This document shows, piece after piece, positions 1-7,857 of a stretch of DNA of 64,000 nt (position 1 is its first letter; each line of letters starts with the position of its first letter). The DNA is from Actinomycetes bacterium (GTDB taxonomy: Bacteria > Actinomycetota > Acidimicrobiia > Acidimicrobiales > Palsa-688): NCBI GenBank assembly GCA_021809105.1, contig JAKBAM010000008.1, positions 1 to 64,000 on the forward strand, given 5' to 3'. Below the pieces are notes generated by a model. The model did not search any database. It was not told the origin of the DNA and saw nothing but the letters and a program-made list of their open reading frames with translations. The position numbers and the translations under genes were made by a program.

Positions 1-846
1 TTGGTCCTCGGGCTCGACAAGCATCCCACCGGCGCGTTCACCTCGGATCCGGTCGGGTACGGCTGTCCTGCCTGGTACGGGGAGATGGGGTTCTTCCTGA
101 CCCCGAAGTTCTTCGGGATGAAGATCAACCGCTACATGCATGATCACCGGATCTCCGCGGAGACGCTCGGCCGGGTGGCTGCCAAGAGCTACGCCAACGG
201 GGCACTCAACCCGAACGCGTTCCGGCGCGAGCCGCTCACGGTCGAGCAGATCGTCGGGGCCCGCATGGTCAACTACCCGCTCACCCAGTACATGTTCTGC
301 AGCCCGGACGAGGGCGCGGCAGCCGCGGTCCTCTGCCGGGCGGAAGACGCCAAGAGCTACTCTTCCGAGCCGGTCTGGATCCGGTCCGTCGAGGTGCGCA
401 CACGACGATTCGGGGCCTTTGAGGTCCACAGCCCGTCCGTGCCGGTCGAGCGGGTGCCTGCGCCTACGACCGATGCGGCGCGTGCAGCGTTCGAGGCCGC
501 CGCTGTCAGCCCGGGCGACATTGACATCGCCCAGCTGCAGGACACCGACGCCGGGGCAGAGGTGATCCACATGGCGGAGGTAGGGCTCTGCGAGGACGGT
601 GAGCAGGAGCGCATGCTGGCCGAGGGGGAGACGACCATCGGAGGGAGGCTGCCGATCAATACCGACGGCGGGCTCATCGCCAACGGCGAGCCGATCGGTG
701 CCTCCGGTCTGCGTCAGATCCACGAGCTCACGCTCCAGCTGCGGGGCCGGGCGGGGGCCCGGCAGGTGCCGGGTGCACCGAAGGTCGGCTTGGCCCACCT
801 ATATGGCGCACCGGGAACCTCAGCGGTCACGATCGTGTCCACGTGA
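1..846 (+). CDS. Thiolase-fold lipid-transfer protein (SCP-x/Ltp2-like), 5' truncated by window
   Basis: The visible 281 residues are the C-terminal two thirds of a thiolase-superfamily protein; family members are about 390 residues, so the part that normally carries the nucleophilic cysteine lies outside the window. The usual catalytic GHPIGATG motif reads GEPIGASG (near residue 230), so the histidine is replaced by Glu. The C-terminal cysteine region reads LYGAPGTSAV, with no cysteine. Loss of both is known in Ltp2-type enzymes, which are retro-aldolases for steroid side chains rather than thiolases. The next gene, 38 bp downstream, encodes a DUF35 protein, the known partner of such enzymes. 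I infer a DUF35-dependent acyl-CoA aldolase. The fold is clear; the reaction is less certain. Confidence 0.8.
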   Translation: MVLGLDKHPTGAFTSDPVGYGCPAWYGEMGFFLTPKFFGMKINRYMHDHRISAETLGRVAAKSYANGALNPNAFRREPLTVEQIVGARMVNYPLTQYMFCSPDEGAAAAVLCRAEDAKSYSSEPVWIRSVEVRTRRFGAFEVHSPSVPVERVPAPTTDAARAAFEAAAVSPGDIDIAQLQDTDAGAEVIHMAEVGLCEDGEQERMLAEGETTIGGRLPINTDGGLIANGEPIGASGLRQIHELTLQLRGRAGARQVPGAPKVGLAHLYGAPGTSAVTIVST

Positions 847-883
847 GGTTCCTGGACGCCAAAAGAGCCCGAGAGGATAGAAC

Positions 884-1327
884 GTGTCCAAGCGTCCCAT
901 AAGCGAAGGGCTGTTCACCTGGCCTCTCCCGGCGCCCCCGGCGCAGCCGAGGCTCCTCGGCTCGCGCTGCGAGGCGTGCGGGGCCGTCACCTTCCCCCGA
1001 TCCTCCGGGTGCCCCCGGTGCGGCGAGGAGCGCATGGAAAGCTGCGAACTCCCATCCAGGGGGACCCTCTACACCTGGACCACGCAGGGCTTCCTCCCGA
1101 AGCTGCCCTATCTCGGCCCCGAGACGCAGAAGACGTTCGAGCCGTGGGCGGTCGGGTACGTGGAGCTGGGAGACGTGATCCGCGTCGAGGGAAGGCTGCA
1201 CGACGTGGTTCTGGAGGATCTGGCTTTCGGGATGGAGCTGGATGTGGTCGTGCGTCCTTTCCGCACCGAGGAGGACGGCACTGAGGTCTACACCTTCGGC
1301 TTCGCTCCCGCCGCCCAGAGCATGTAG
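884..1327 (+). CDS. Zn-ribbon/OB-fold DUF35 protein, partner of thiolase-fold enzyme
   Basis: This 147-residue protein has an N-terminal zinc ribbon with cysteines at 29, 32, 43 and 46 (CxxC-x10-CxxC), followed by an OB-fold running from about residue 55 to 135. This is the standard DUF35 layout. Such proteins bind thiolase-fold enzymes and, in ChsH2/Ltp2, complete the aldolase active site and channel the CoA ester. The GTG start at 884 is preceded by GAGAGGA at normal spacing. It follows the truncated thiolase-fold gene directly and precedes a TetR gene, so the three are probably co-transcribed. Confidence 0.88.
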   Translation: MSKRPISEGLFTWPLPAPPAQPRLLGSRCEACGAVTFPRSSGCPRCGEERMESCELPSRGTLYTWTTQGFLPKLPYLGPETQKTFEPWAVGYVELGDVIRVEGRLHDVVLEDLAFGMELDVVVRPFRTEEDGTEVYTFGFAPAAQSM

Positions 1328-1339
1328 CTGCCTGGTCCC

Positions 1340-1975
1340 GTGACGCTTTCAGACCGCATCAACGATCCCCGTTCCGACAAGGGGCGACGGACGAGAGCTC
1401 GCTTCATCACGGCCGGGGAGGTGGTGTTTGCCCGTGACGGGTTCTTGAAGGCGCGAATCGCGGATATTGCCTCCGAGGCGGGAGCATCGTATGGCGCCTT
1501 CTATCACTATTTCGATTCCAAGGAGGCCATCTTCCGCGAGATAGCGGAGGAGATGGAGGTGGCGCTCCTCTCCATGGACGATGTCCCCCACTCCGGCCCT
1601 CGCCATCCCACAGCCTACGAGCGCATCCGGGCTGCCAACCGCTCCTACCTGACCGCTTATCGCGAGAACGCCGGGATCATGCGGGTGATCGAGGAGGTGA
1701 GCCGCTATGACGATCAGGTCCGAGCGGTGAGGGATCGGCGCCATGACGAGTTCGCGCAGCGGCTGAATGCTTCTATACAACGGCTGCAAGAAGGAGGCGT
1801 CGCCGATCCGGACGTCCGCGGGGACTACGCGGCTACGGCCCTCGGGGGTATGGTCGCCACCTTTGCTGCAGCGCTGTGCGCCCCCGGCTCGCCCTACGAG
1901 CTCGAGGTGGCCGTCGAGCAGCTGACGATCCTGTGGGCCAACGCTCTCGGGATCGGTAAGTCCAAGGATCGGTAG
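1340..1975 (+). CDS. TetR/AcrR family transcriptional regulator
   Basis: This 211-residue protein has an N-terminal TetR helix-turn-helix at about residues 18-65, with the typical YGAFYHYFDSKEAIF recognition segment. An all-helical ligand-binding domain follows. It starts with GTG 12 bp after the DUF35 gene, so it is probably the last gene of that transcript and reports on its metabolism. It is clearly paralogous to the TetR at 6183-6881: both share the pattern IMRVIExVSRYDDxV in the ligand domain. The ligand is probably an acyl-CoA, as for many actinobacterial TetR regulators of fatty acid or steroid genes; that is inference. Confidence 0.9.
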   Translation: MTLSDRINDPRSDKGRRTRARFITAGEVVFARDGFLKARIADIASEAGASYGAFYHYFDSKEAIFREIAEEMEVALLSMDDVPHSGPRHPTAYERIRAANRSYLTAYRENAGIMRVIEEVSRYDDQVRAVRDRRHDEFAQRLNASIQRLQEGGVADPDVRGDYAATALGGMVATFAAALCAPGSPYELEVAVEQLTILWANALGIGKSKDR

Positions 1976-2061
1976 GCCCCGAGCTCGCCGCCAGGGGGAA
2001 GGTCTAGATTCGAGTCGTGGAATCCATGCAAAGCAAGGGCGAACGAGCGGAGGGCGGCTCA

Positions 2062-3366
2062 GTGCCGGACGATCTGGGGGTGCGGGGGGAGCCCTGCGCC
2101 TATCCGGCGCGTGCCTGGTGGGGAGATCGGCTGGTAGGCGAGACGTCCGCCGCGGTCGTGGTCGAGGAGGCGGGGGACGTTGCCCTTTACTTCCCGCTCT
2201 CCGATGTCCGCCTCGAGTGTTTCCGCGACGAGGGGAGAGAGCTGAGCTCCCCGGCCAAGGGCCCGGCTCGCCTCTGGAGTGTCGCCGCTTCCGCCGATGA
2301 TCATCCTGCCTCCACCGGCCGGGACTGGCAGGACCCCGCGCCCGGCCCGCTCGACGGTCGGGACGTTCTCCGAGCCTTCACCGATCCCCCTGAGGCGCTG
2401 GCCTGGCTCGAGGGACTTGCAACCTTCGACCACGACCGAGTCAGAGTCGAGCTGGTGGACGGCGTGCCGTCCGGCGGGGAGCGGGACGTCACGGTGAAGC
2501 GTTTCCCGGCGTGGGGGGACACCGGGCACTTGATCGACATCCTCGACGTCCGCCAGCTCGACGGCGGGGCATTCGTGAGCGTGGCTCGCACCAGTCCCCG
2601 ACGCCCGGTGGTGGAGGGTAGCCAGATGCTGGGGCAGGCCATCGTGGCCGCCGGCCGGCGGGCGCCCGGGCGCCGGGTCGTGTCCGGCCACATGGTGTTC
2701 CTGCGGGCGGCTGATGCCAGCCAGCCGCTGCGCTTCGAGGTCGAGGACCTCGGCGCAGGACGGACCTTTACGACCGTGGCGGTCCAGGTCAGCCAGGCCG
2801 GCCGTCGTTGCGCCAGCGGCATCTTGATGCTCGATGTCACGGCGCCGGATGTCATCCGACACTCTTCCCCGCCGGCGGGGGTGGCGGGTCCCTACGAGAG
2901 CGAGCCGCTCGACATGTCGGTGATGGGACGCGACGTGCGGGTGGTCGGAGGCGCTTACACCGATGATCCGCTGGCTCCGGTAGGTCCACCCGAGATCGAT
3001 GCGTGGGTCCGTTTCCGCGACGTCCCTGACGACCCGCCCCTCCACGACGGGCTGCTTGCGCAGTTCACCGGGCACATGTCGATAGCCGCCGCGCTGCGTG
3101 CTCACGAAGGCGTAGGCCAGCGAGAGGCCCACCGGACACTCTCCACCGCCATCAATGCGATCGGGATCTCACTGCACGCACCGGTGCGTGCCGATCAATG
3201 GATGCTCTACCACCACGAATCGACCTTTGCCGGCGACGGCATGACCCACTCGCAGTGCCAGGTGCGCGACGAAGACGGGAGCCTTCTGGCGTCGTTCACC
3301 GTCGACGCGATGGTCCGGAAGTTCGCCGGCGGCTCAGAAGCAGTCGACGACCGCCGAGCGCTGTGA
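2062..3366 (+). CDS. DUF427 domain fused to acyl-CoA thioesterase II (double hotdog)
   Basis: The protein is about 434 residues. The first ~65 residues are a degenerate DUF427 domain (pattern ALYFPLSDVRLE, ending in a PAKGPARLW block that matches the usual CPFKG-SYW). From about residue 150 to the end it is a TesB-like double-hotdog thioesterase that would hydrolyse acyl-CoA to acid and CoA. The C-terminal half is parallel to the thioesterase at 5358, sharing the pattern HxGVGQxxAHRTxST. I prefer GTG 2062 because GGAGGG lies 7 bp upstream; GTG 2017 or ATG 2026 in the same frame would add up to 15 residues. The TGA stop overlaps the GTG of the next gene. DUF427 has no settled function. Confidence 0.82.
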   Translation: MPDDLGVRGEPCAYPARAWWGDRLVGETSAAVVVEEAGDVALYFPLSDVRLECFRDEGRELSSPAKGPARLWSVAASADDHPASTGRDWQDPAPGPLDGRDVLRAFTDPPEALAWLEGLATFDHDRVRVELVDGVPSGGERDVTVKRFPAWGDTGHLIDILDVRQLDGGAFVSVARTSPRRPVVEGSQMLGQAIVAAGRRAPGRRVVSGHMVFLRAADASQPLRFEVEDLGAGRTFTTVAVQVSQAGRRCASGILMLDVTAPDVIRHSSPPAGVAGPYESEPLDMSVMGRDVRVVGGAYTDDPLAPVGPPEIDAWVRFRDVPDDPPLHDGLLAQFTGHMSIAAALRAHEGVGQREAHRTLSTAINAIGISLHAPVRADQWMLYHHESTFAGDGMTHSQCQVRDEDGSLLASFTVDAMVRKFAGGSEAVDDRRAL

Positions 3367-4046
3367 GCCTGACCACCGGTCGCGGGCCACTGAGTGCCAA
3401 GCCCGCCGGACGGTTCAACTCCCCCGTGCCCACCGGTCTGGTCTACACCGAGCCATGGCGTCGCCGGGTGCGGGGCATCGTGGGTGGACGCGTCGTCGTA
3501 GACAGCGAGCAGGTGCTCCTCGTGCACCGGCAAGGGGAGCCCCCGAGCTACGCCTTCCCGCAGGCGGATGCGGTGGGCGTGCCCGCCGAGGCGGACCCGG
3601 CCGCTGCGGGGTACGTACGCATCCGGTGGGACGACGTCGACGCGTGGTACGAGGAGGAGGAGCAGGTCTTCATGCACCCGCGCAACCCCTTCCACCGGGT
3701 CGACTGCGTCAGGACCACCCGCCGTGTCACCGTGCGGGTCGCCGGCGTGGTGCTGGTCGACAGTGATGACACAGTCGGGGTGTACGAGACGTCGCTCGAG
3801 CCGCGCCTGTACGTCGGCCGGGATCAAGTGCGCCTCGATCTGCTCCAGGCGAGCCGGACCACGACCTACTGTCCCTACAAGGGCACGGCCTCCTACTGGG
3901 ATGCGGTCATCGGCCAGGACAGGGTCGCCGACGTTGCCTGGTCGTACGAGGACCCCCTGCCCGAGAGCATGCAGCTGCGCGGGCTCCTCGCCTTCGACCC
4001 CTCCAAGGCTGCGGTCGATCAAGAGCTGGCGCCGCCGGCCTGGTAG
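3363..4046 (+). CDS. DUF427 protein with two DUF427-like repeats
   Basis: This 227-residue protein starts with a GTG overlapping the stop of the preceding gene (GTGA). The C-terminal half, from about residue 125, is a canonical DUF427 domain with VLVDSDDTVGVYETS, the DQVRLDLL segment and the TTTYCPYKGTASYW signature. The N-terminal half (about residues 25-110) resembles a degenerate copy, so the gene appears to be an internal duplication. Overlap with the DUF427-thioesterase fusion suggests that the two proteins work together. No enzymatic activity can be assigned from sequence. Confidence 0.8.
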   Translation: MSLTTGRGPLSAKPAGRFNSPVPTGLVYTEPWRRRVRGIVGGRVVVDSEQVLLVHRQGEPPSYAFPQADAVGVPAEADPAAAGYVRIRWDDVDAWYEEEEQVFMHPRNPFHRVDCVRTTRRVTVRVAGVVLVDSDDTVGVYETSLEPRLYVGRDQVRLDLLQASRTTTYCPYKGTASYWDAVIGQDRVADVAWSYEDPLPESMQLRGLLAFDPSKAAVDQELAPPAW

Positions 4047-4092
4047 CGGTCGACTCCCCGGCGGGTGACGCTAGTCCCGGAGAAATCTCAAC

Positions 4093-4110
4093 TTTGACGT
4101 CGCAGTCAAA
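4093..4110. promoter_or_regulatory. 18-bp palindromic operator overlapping a -35 element
   Basis: The sequence TTTGAC-GTCGCA-GTCAAA is a perfect 6-bp inverted repeat around a 6-bp spacer. It matches the element at 14401-14418 at 17 of 18 bases. The TTGACG at 4094 can act as a -35, with CATGCT 17 bp downstream as a weak -10 and ATG 4130 close to the predicted transcript start. The arrangement is what a TetR repressor blocking RNA polymerase would use. The two paralogous TetR genes in this block are the obvious candidates. Confidence 0.7.
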
Positions 4111-4129
4111 ATATGTCATGCTGGACAGC

Positions 4130-5320
4130 ATGGCACGCCGTTGCGATTTTCCCGTCTTCGATGCCGACAACCATCTGTACGAGACGAAGGACGCGTTCAC
4201 CCGTCACCTGCCGAGCAAGTACAAGGGTGCGATCGAATACGTCGAGATCAAGGGGCGGACCAAGATCATGATCCGCAACACGGTCAGCGACTACATCCCG
4301 AACCCGACGTTCGATGTCGTGGCTCGCCCGGGGGCTCAGGAGGAGTATTTCCGAGTCGGCAACCCGGAGGGCAAGTCCTACCGCGAGATCGTCGGCGATC
4401 CGATGAGGTCGATCCCGGCGTTCCGTAGGCCGGAGCCGAGGGTCGAGCTGATGGACGAGCTCGGGGTGGATCGAGCCCTGATGTTCCCCACCTTGGCCAG
4501 CCTGCTCGAGGAGCGCCTACGCGACGACCCTGAGCTCACTCACGCAGTGATCCACTCGCTCAACGAGTGGATGCACGAGGAGTGGACCTTCAACTACGAG
4601 AACCGGATCTTCGCGACACCTGTCATCACCCTTCCCATCGTGGAAAAGGCGTTGGCGGAGTTGGAGTGGGCGATCGAGCGCGGTGCCAAGACCATCCTCA
4701 TCCGTCCTGCGCCGGTGCCCGGTTACCGCGGGTCGCGCTCGTTCGGGCTGCCGGAGTTCGACCCGTTCTGGAAGGCCGCCGTGGATGCGGACATCCTCGT
4801 TTCGATGCATGCTTCCGACAGCGGCTACACCCGCTACCAGGGCGACTGGACCGGTCCGGAGGAGATGCTGCCCTTCCGCCTCGATCCGTTCCGGGCGCTG
4901 ACAGTGGGCAAGCGACCGGTAGAGGACACCTTCGCGGCCTTCGTCTGCCACGGCGTGTTCACCCGGTTCCCCGACCTGCGGGTCGCCTCGATCGAGAGCG
5001 GTGGCGACTGGGTCGTGCCGTTCCTCGAGCACATCGAGGACGTCTACCGCAAGATGCCCCAAGCCTTCGACGAGGATCCCGTGGAAGCGTTCAAGCGCAA
5101 CGTCTGGGTCAGCCCCTTCCACGAGGACAGGATCGACCGCCTCGCCGAGGCGATCGGTGCGGATCACATCCTGTTCGGCTCCGACTACCCCCACCCGGAG
5201 GGTCTGGCCGAGCCTTGCAGCTACCTGGATCATCTCCCCTCGACCTTCTCGTCGGAGGATGTCGCCAAGATCATGGGCGGGAACCTCGCCGACATCATGC
5301 GGGTAGGCGCTACGGTCTGA
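4130..5320 (+). CDS. Amidohydrolase family protein (ACMSD-like TIM barrel)
   Basis: This 396-residue metal-dependent hydrolase belongs to the amidohydrolase-2 (ACMSD) group. Visible metal-site motifs are FDADNH near the N-terminus, SMHASDSG in the middle and LFGSDYPHPEG near the C-terminus. Relatives carry out decarboxylation or hydrolysis of ring-cleavage products. TTG 4094 and ATG 4118 are in-frame alternatives, but TTG 4094 lies inside the palindromic operator, so ATG 4130 is preferred. No clear ribosome binding site precedes it, which fits a leaderless transcript. The gene is followed 37 bp later by a thioesterase. Confidence 0.85.
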   Translation: MARRCDFPVFDADNHLYETKDAFTRHLPSKYKGAIEYVEIKGRTKIMIRNTVSDYIPNPTFDVVARPGAQEEYFRVGNPEGKSYREIVGDPMRSIPAFRRPEPRVELMDELGVDRALMFPTLASLLEERLRDDPELTHAVIHSLNEWMHEEWTFNYENRIFATPVITLPIVEKALAELEWAIERGAKTILIRPAPVPGYRGSRSFGLPEFDPFWKAAVDADILVSMHASDSGYTRYQGDWTGPEEMLPFRLDPFRALTVGKRPVEDTFAAFVCHGVFTRFPDLRVASIESGGDWVVPFLEHIEDVYRKMPQAFDEDPVEAFKRNVWVSPFHEDRIDRLAEAIGADHILFGSDYPHPEGLAEPCSYLDHLPSTFSSEDVAKIMGGNLADIMRVGATV

Positions 5321-5357
5321 CGGCCGTCTCCCCCTCCCGCGAAACGAGGCCCGACCC

Positions 5358-6188
5358 ATGATCAGTGTCGACGAGCTCGTAGGGCTGCTCGCCCTCGAGC
5401 GCGTAGGTCCCGACCAGTACCGCGCCGACAGCCTCCTGATGGGCCACGACGTGGTCTTCGGGGGTCAGGTGCTGGCCCAGTCCATCGTGGCCGCGCTCGA
5501 CGGTCAAGAGGACAAGCTGGTCAAGACCGTGCACACGGTGTTCGCCCGTAGCGCATCCACCAAGGAGGCGCTCGACATCGCCGTGGACGTGATGCACAAC
5601 GGTCGCTCGCTGGCCAGCGCAGCGGTCACTATCAGCCAGCAAGGGCGCCTCTGCACGAGATCTCTCGTGCTCCTTTCCGGAGACGAGCCGGACCTCATAC
5701 GGCATGCCGATCCTTCCCCCGCCGTCCCTCTGCCTGCAGAGGAGGCGTCTGGGTCGCCGGCGAGGGAGTGGGCCGTGCAGGTAGTCGGCGATGTCGACAT
5801 CAACGACCCCGACGCGGTAGGGCCGCCGGAGCTCGACGTCTGGACGCGCTTCCCCGGGGCTCCGGAAGGTCCCGGGATCAACCAGGCTCTGCTCAGCTTC
5901 GCCACCGACGGCTTCTTGATCGGCACTGCGATGCGGCCCCACAAGGGCGTCGGCCAAGCCCAGGCGCACCGGACCATCTCGACGGGCGTGCTGACCCACA
6001 CGCTGACCTTTCACGAACCTTTCTCGGCGGGGGAATGGCTCCTACTCTCGCACCGAAGCCCCTACGCGGGGCACGGGCGGAGCTACGGGAGCGCCGGGAT
6101 ATACCGCTCCGACGGACAGTTGGTGGCGTCGTTCGTGCAGGACAACATGATCAGGACGAAGGCGGCACAGAGCCGCAGCGCCCTATAG
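5358..6188 (+). CDS. Acyl-CoA thioesterase II (TesB-like)
   Basis: This 276-residue protein has the length and layout of TesB: two hotdog folds, the first around residues 10-115 (with VVFGGQVLAQSIVAA) and the second from about 150, containing MRPHKGVGQAQAHRTIST and a C-terminal LVASFVQDNMIR. It hydrolyses acyl-CoA thioesters in the cytoplasm. It probably shares the transcript of the amidohydrolase and therefore the 4093 operator. Its stop codon and the stop of the opposing TetR gene share the hexamer CTATAG at 6183-6188. Confidence 0.9.
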   Translation: MISVDELVGLLALERVGPDQYRADSLLMGHDVVFGGQVLAQSIVAALDGQEDKLVKTVHTVFARSASTKEALDIAVDVMHNGRSLASAAVTISQQGRLCTRSLVLLSGDEPDLIRHADPSPAVPLPAEEASGSPAREWAVQVVGDVDINDPDAVGPPELDVWTRFPGAPEGPGINQALLSFATDGFLIGTAMRPHKGVGQAQAHRTISTGVLTHTLTFHEPFSAGEWLLLSHRSPYAGHGRSYGSAGIYRSDGQLVASFVQDNMIRTKAAQSRSAL

Positions 6189-6881
6189 CTGAAGGCGGGA
6201 CCGGGCGCGGGCCTTGGCGTTGGCGCCAGGGCCCGGCGCGTCGTCGGAGAGCCCTAGCGCGTTGACGAACACCCGGGTGAGTTGCTCGACTCCTCGCTCG
6301 AAGCTGCAGTCGAGCGCGCCCTCGACGAACCACATCTCGGGGAACCTGCTCGTCATGGAGCCGAGCACCGCGGCAGCTATCACAGGATCGAGGTCGGAGT
6401 CCGCCAATCCGTGACGCTGCAGCTGCCGGATGGCCTCCTCGACGCCTTCGCTGTAGAGGCGGTGCCACTCGAGCCTGGCCGCCTTGACGTGGTCGTCGTA
6501 GCGGGACACCTGCTCGATTACCCGCATGATCCGTGCCTCGCGCTGGTAGGTCGCCATGTGGAGGCGCATGGCCTGCTCGATCCGCTGATGCGGGGTGGCC
6601 GCCGAAGAGTGGTCGAGGATCACGTTGTCGAGAGGCGCGCTGAGCTGGTCTTCGATGCCCTTCGCCACCTCTCGGAAGATCTCCTCTTTCGATTCGAAGT
6701 AGTGGTAAAAGGACCCATGGGAGAGGCCGGCCCGCTTGGCGATGTCCGATATGCGAGCGTCCAGGAAGCCGCTCTCCTCGAAAGTCTCCTTGGCGGCATG
6801 GAGGAGTCTGGCGCGGGTCTCGACGCCTTTGCGGGAGCGGGGGCCGTTGGGTTTGTCGCTGTCGAGCGCAGCGGTTGACAC
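6183..6881 (-). CDS. TetR/AcrR family transcriptional regulator (paralogue of 1340-1975)
   Basis: The protein is 232 residues if started at GTG 6881, which has AGAAGGAG 8 bp upstream; a longer frame to 7058 exists, but its N-terminus is low-complexity and has no comparable start. The helix-turn-helix contains LSHGSFYHYFESKEEIF. The ligand domain shares IMRVIEQVSRYDDHV with the TetR at 1340. It is the last gene of the minus-strand run that begins at the operator at 14401. It converges with the operator-controlled amidohydrolase-thioesterase pair, so it is a good candidate for the repressor of both. Confidence 0.9.
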   Translation of the reverse strand: MSTAALDSDKPNGPRSRKGVETRARLLHAAKETFEESGFLDARISDIAKRAGLSHGSFYHYFESKEEIFREVAKGIEDQLSAPLDNVILDHSSAATPHQRIEQAMRLHMATYQREARIMRVIEQVSRYDDHVKAARLEWHRLYSEGVEEAIRQLQRHGLADSDLDPVIAAAVLGSMTSRFPEMWFVEGALDCSFERGVEQLTRVFVNALGLSDDAPGPGANAKARARSRLQL

Positions 6882-6988
6882 AGTAGAAGCTCCTTCTGGC
6901 GTCCGGCCGAGTTTGGCACGGCCGCCTGGCGTGCGGGAGGCATGGTTCGCCCCCGTCGCCTGGCGCGGCGTAGATGGCGGTGAGGTAT

Positions 6989-7843
6989 CTACTGTGGACT
7001 CCGGAGCAGGCCCATCGGGGCATGGTTGGCCCATCCCGATCCTGGCCAGTTGAACCATCCCGACGATGCTGACGTCCCGCCGTCGGGATGCAGCGTCGTG
7101 CCGGTCAGGTACGACGAAAGCCCTGACGCCAGGAAGACGACACAGTTGGAGACGTCGCGTACCTCCCCGACGCGGCCCAGAGGGATGGCGATCCGGATGC
7201 CTTCGGCGGTGGAGAGGGAGGAATCATTGCCGGAGATCCTCGCCAAGTTGGGCGTCGGGACGAAGTCAGGAGCGACGTTGTTCACCCGGATACCGTCTGG
7301 CGCCACTTCGAGCGCCAGCGTCCGGGCGAACTGCTCGACCGCTGCCTTCGCTGCCGAGTACACGGCGAACCCCGGGGCGGCGCGATGCGCCTCGATCGTG
7401 GTCAGGTTGACGATGCTGCCGCCGCGGCCTCCGGCACGCATCCGCGGTACGGCGAGCGAGCAGGCGTGGAGCACGTGGAGCAGGTTGGTGCGCAACAACG
7501 CGTCCCAGCCTTTGGGGGTGGTGTCGACGAACGGGGCCCGAAAGGTCCCACCGACCACATTGACCAGGGTGTCCAGCCGACCCCATCGTTCGTCGACCGC
7601 GCTGAAAAGGTCGGCGAGCACTTCTGGGTCGCGGACGTCACCCCGCTTGACGATCGAATCCACCCCTTGCCGCTCCAACTCCCCACCCAGCGTCGTGACC
7701 GCCGCGTCGTCGATGTCGAGTGCTGCGACTCCGACGCCGTTGGCTGCCAGGTCGCGGACGATGGCTGCACCCAGGCCGCCCGCCCCTCCGGTGACGACGG
7801 CGACGGTGCCCCCCAGCCCCGATCGATCTTCGAACCATCCCAT
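6989..7843 (-). CDS. Short-chain dehydrogenase/reductase (SDR)
   Basis: This is a 284-residue classical SDR. It has the cofactor motif TGGAGGLG near residue 18, the NVVGG structural segment, and a catalytic YSAAK (Tyr-x3-Lys). It would oxidise or reduce a hydroxyl or keto group on a CoA ester or ring intermediate with NAD(P). The start is ATG 7843 (MGWFEDRS); the frame upstream to 7942 overlaps the preceding gene and is not family-like. It lies 14 bp after the luciferase-like gene and is co-directional with it. Confidence 0.88.
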   Translation of the reverse strand: MGWFEDRSGLGGTVAVVTGGAGGLGAAIVRDLAANGVGVAALDIDDAAVTTLGGELERQGVDSIVKRGDVRDPEVLADLFSAVDERWGRLDTLVNVVGGTFRAPFVDTTPKGWDALLRTNLLHVLHACSLAVPRMRAGGRGGSIVNLTTIEAHRAAPGFAVYSAAKAAVEQFARTLALEVAPDGIRVNNVAPDFVPTPNLARISGNDSSLSTAEGIRIAIPLGRVGEVRDVSNCVVFLASGLSSYLTGTTLHPDGGTSASSGWFNWPGSGWANHAPMGLLRSPQ

Positions 7844-7857
7844 GCCGGATCCGCCGC

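Noticed and set aside
6970-6992. GTAGAT-N11-ATCTAC inverted repeat upstream of the TetR at 6183
   Set aside because: Six-base arms with a free spacer length are likely by chance in 100 bp, and the repeat overlaps the end of the SDR gene; geometry differs from the other candidate operators.
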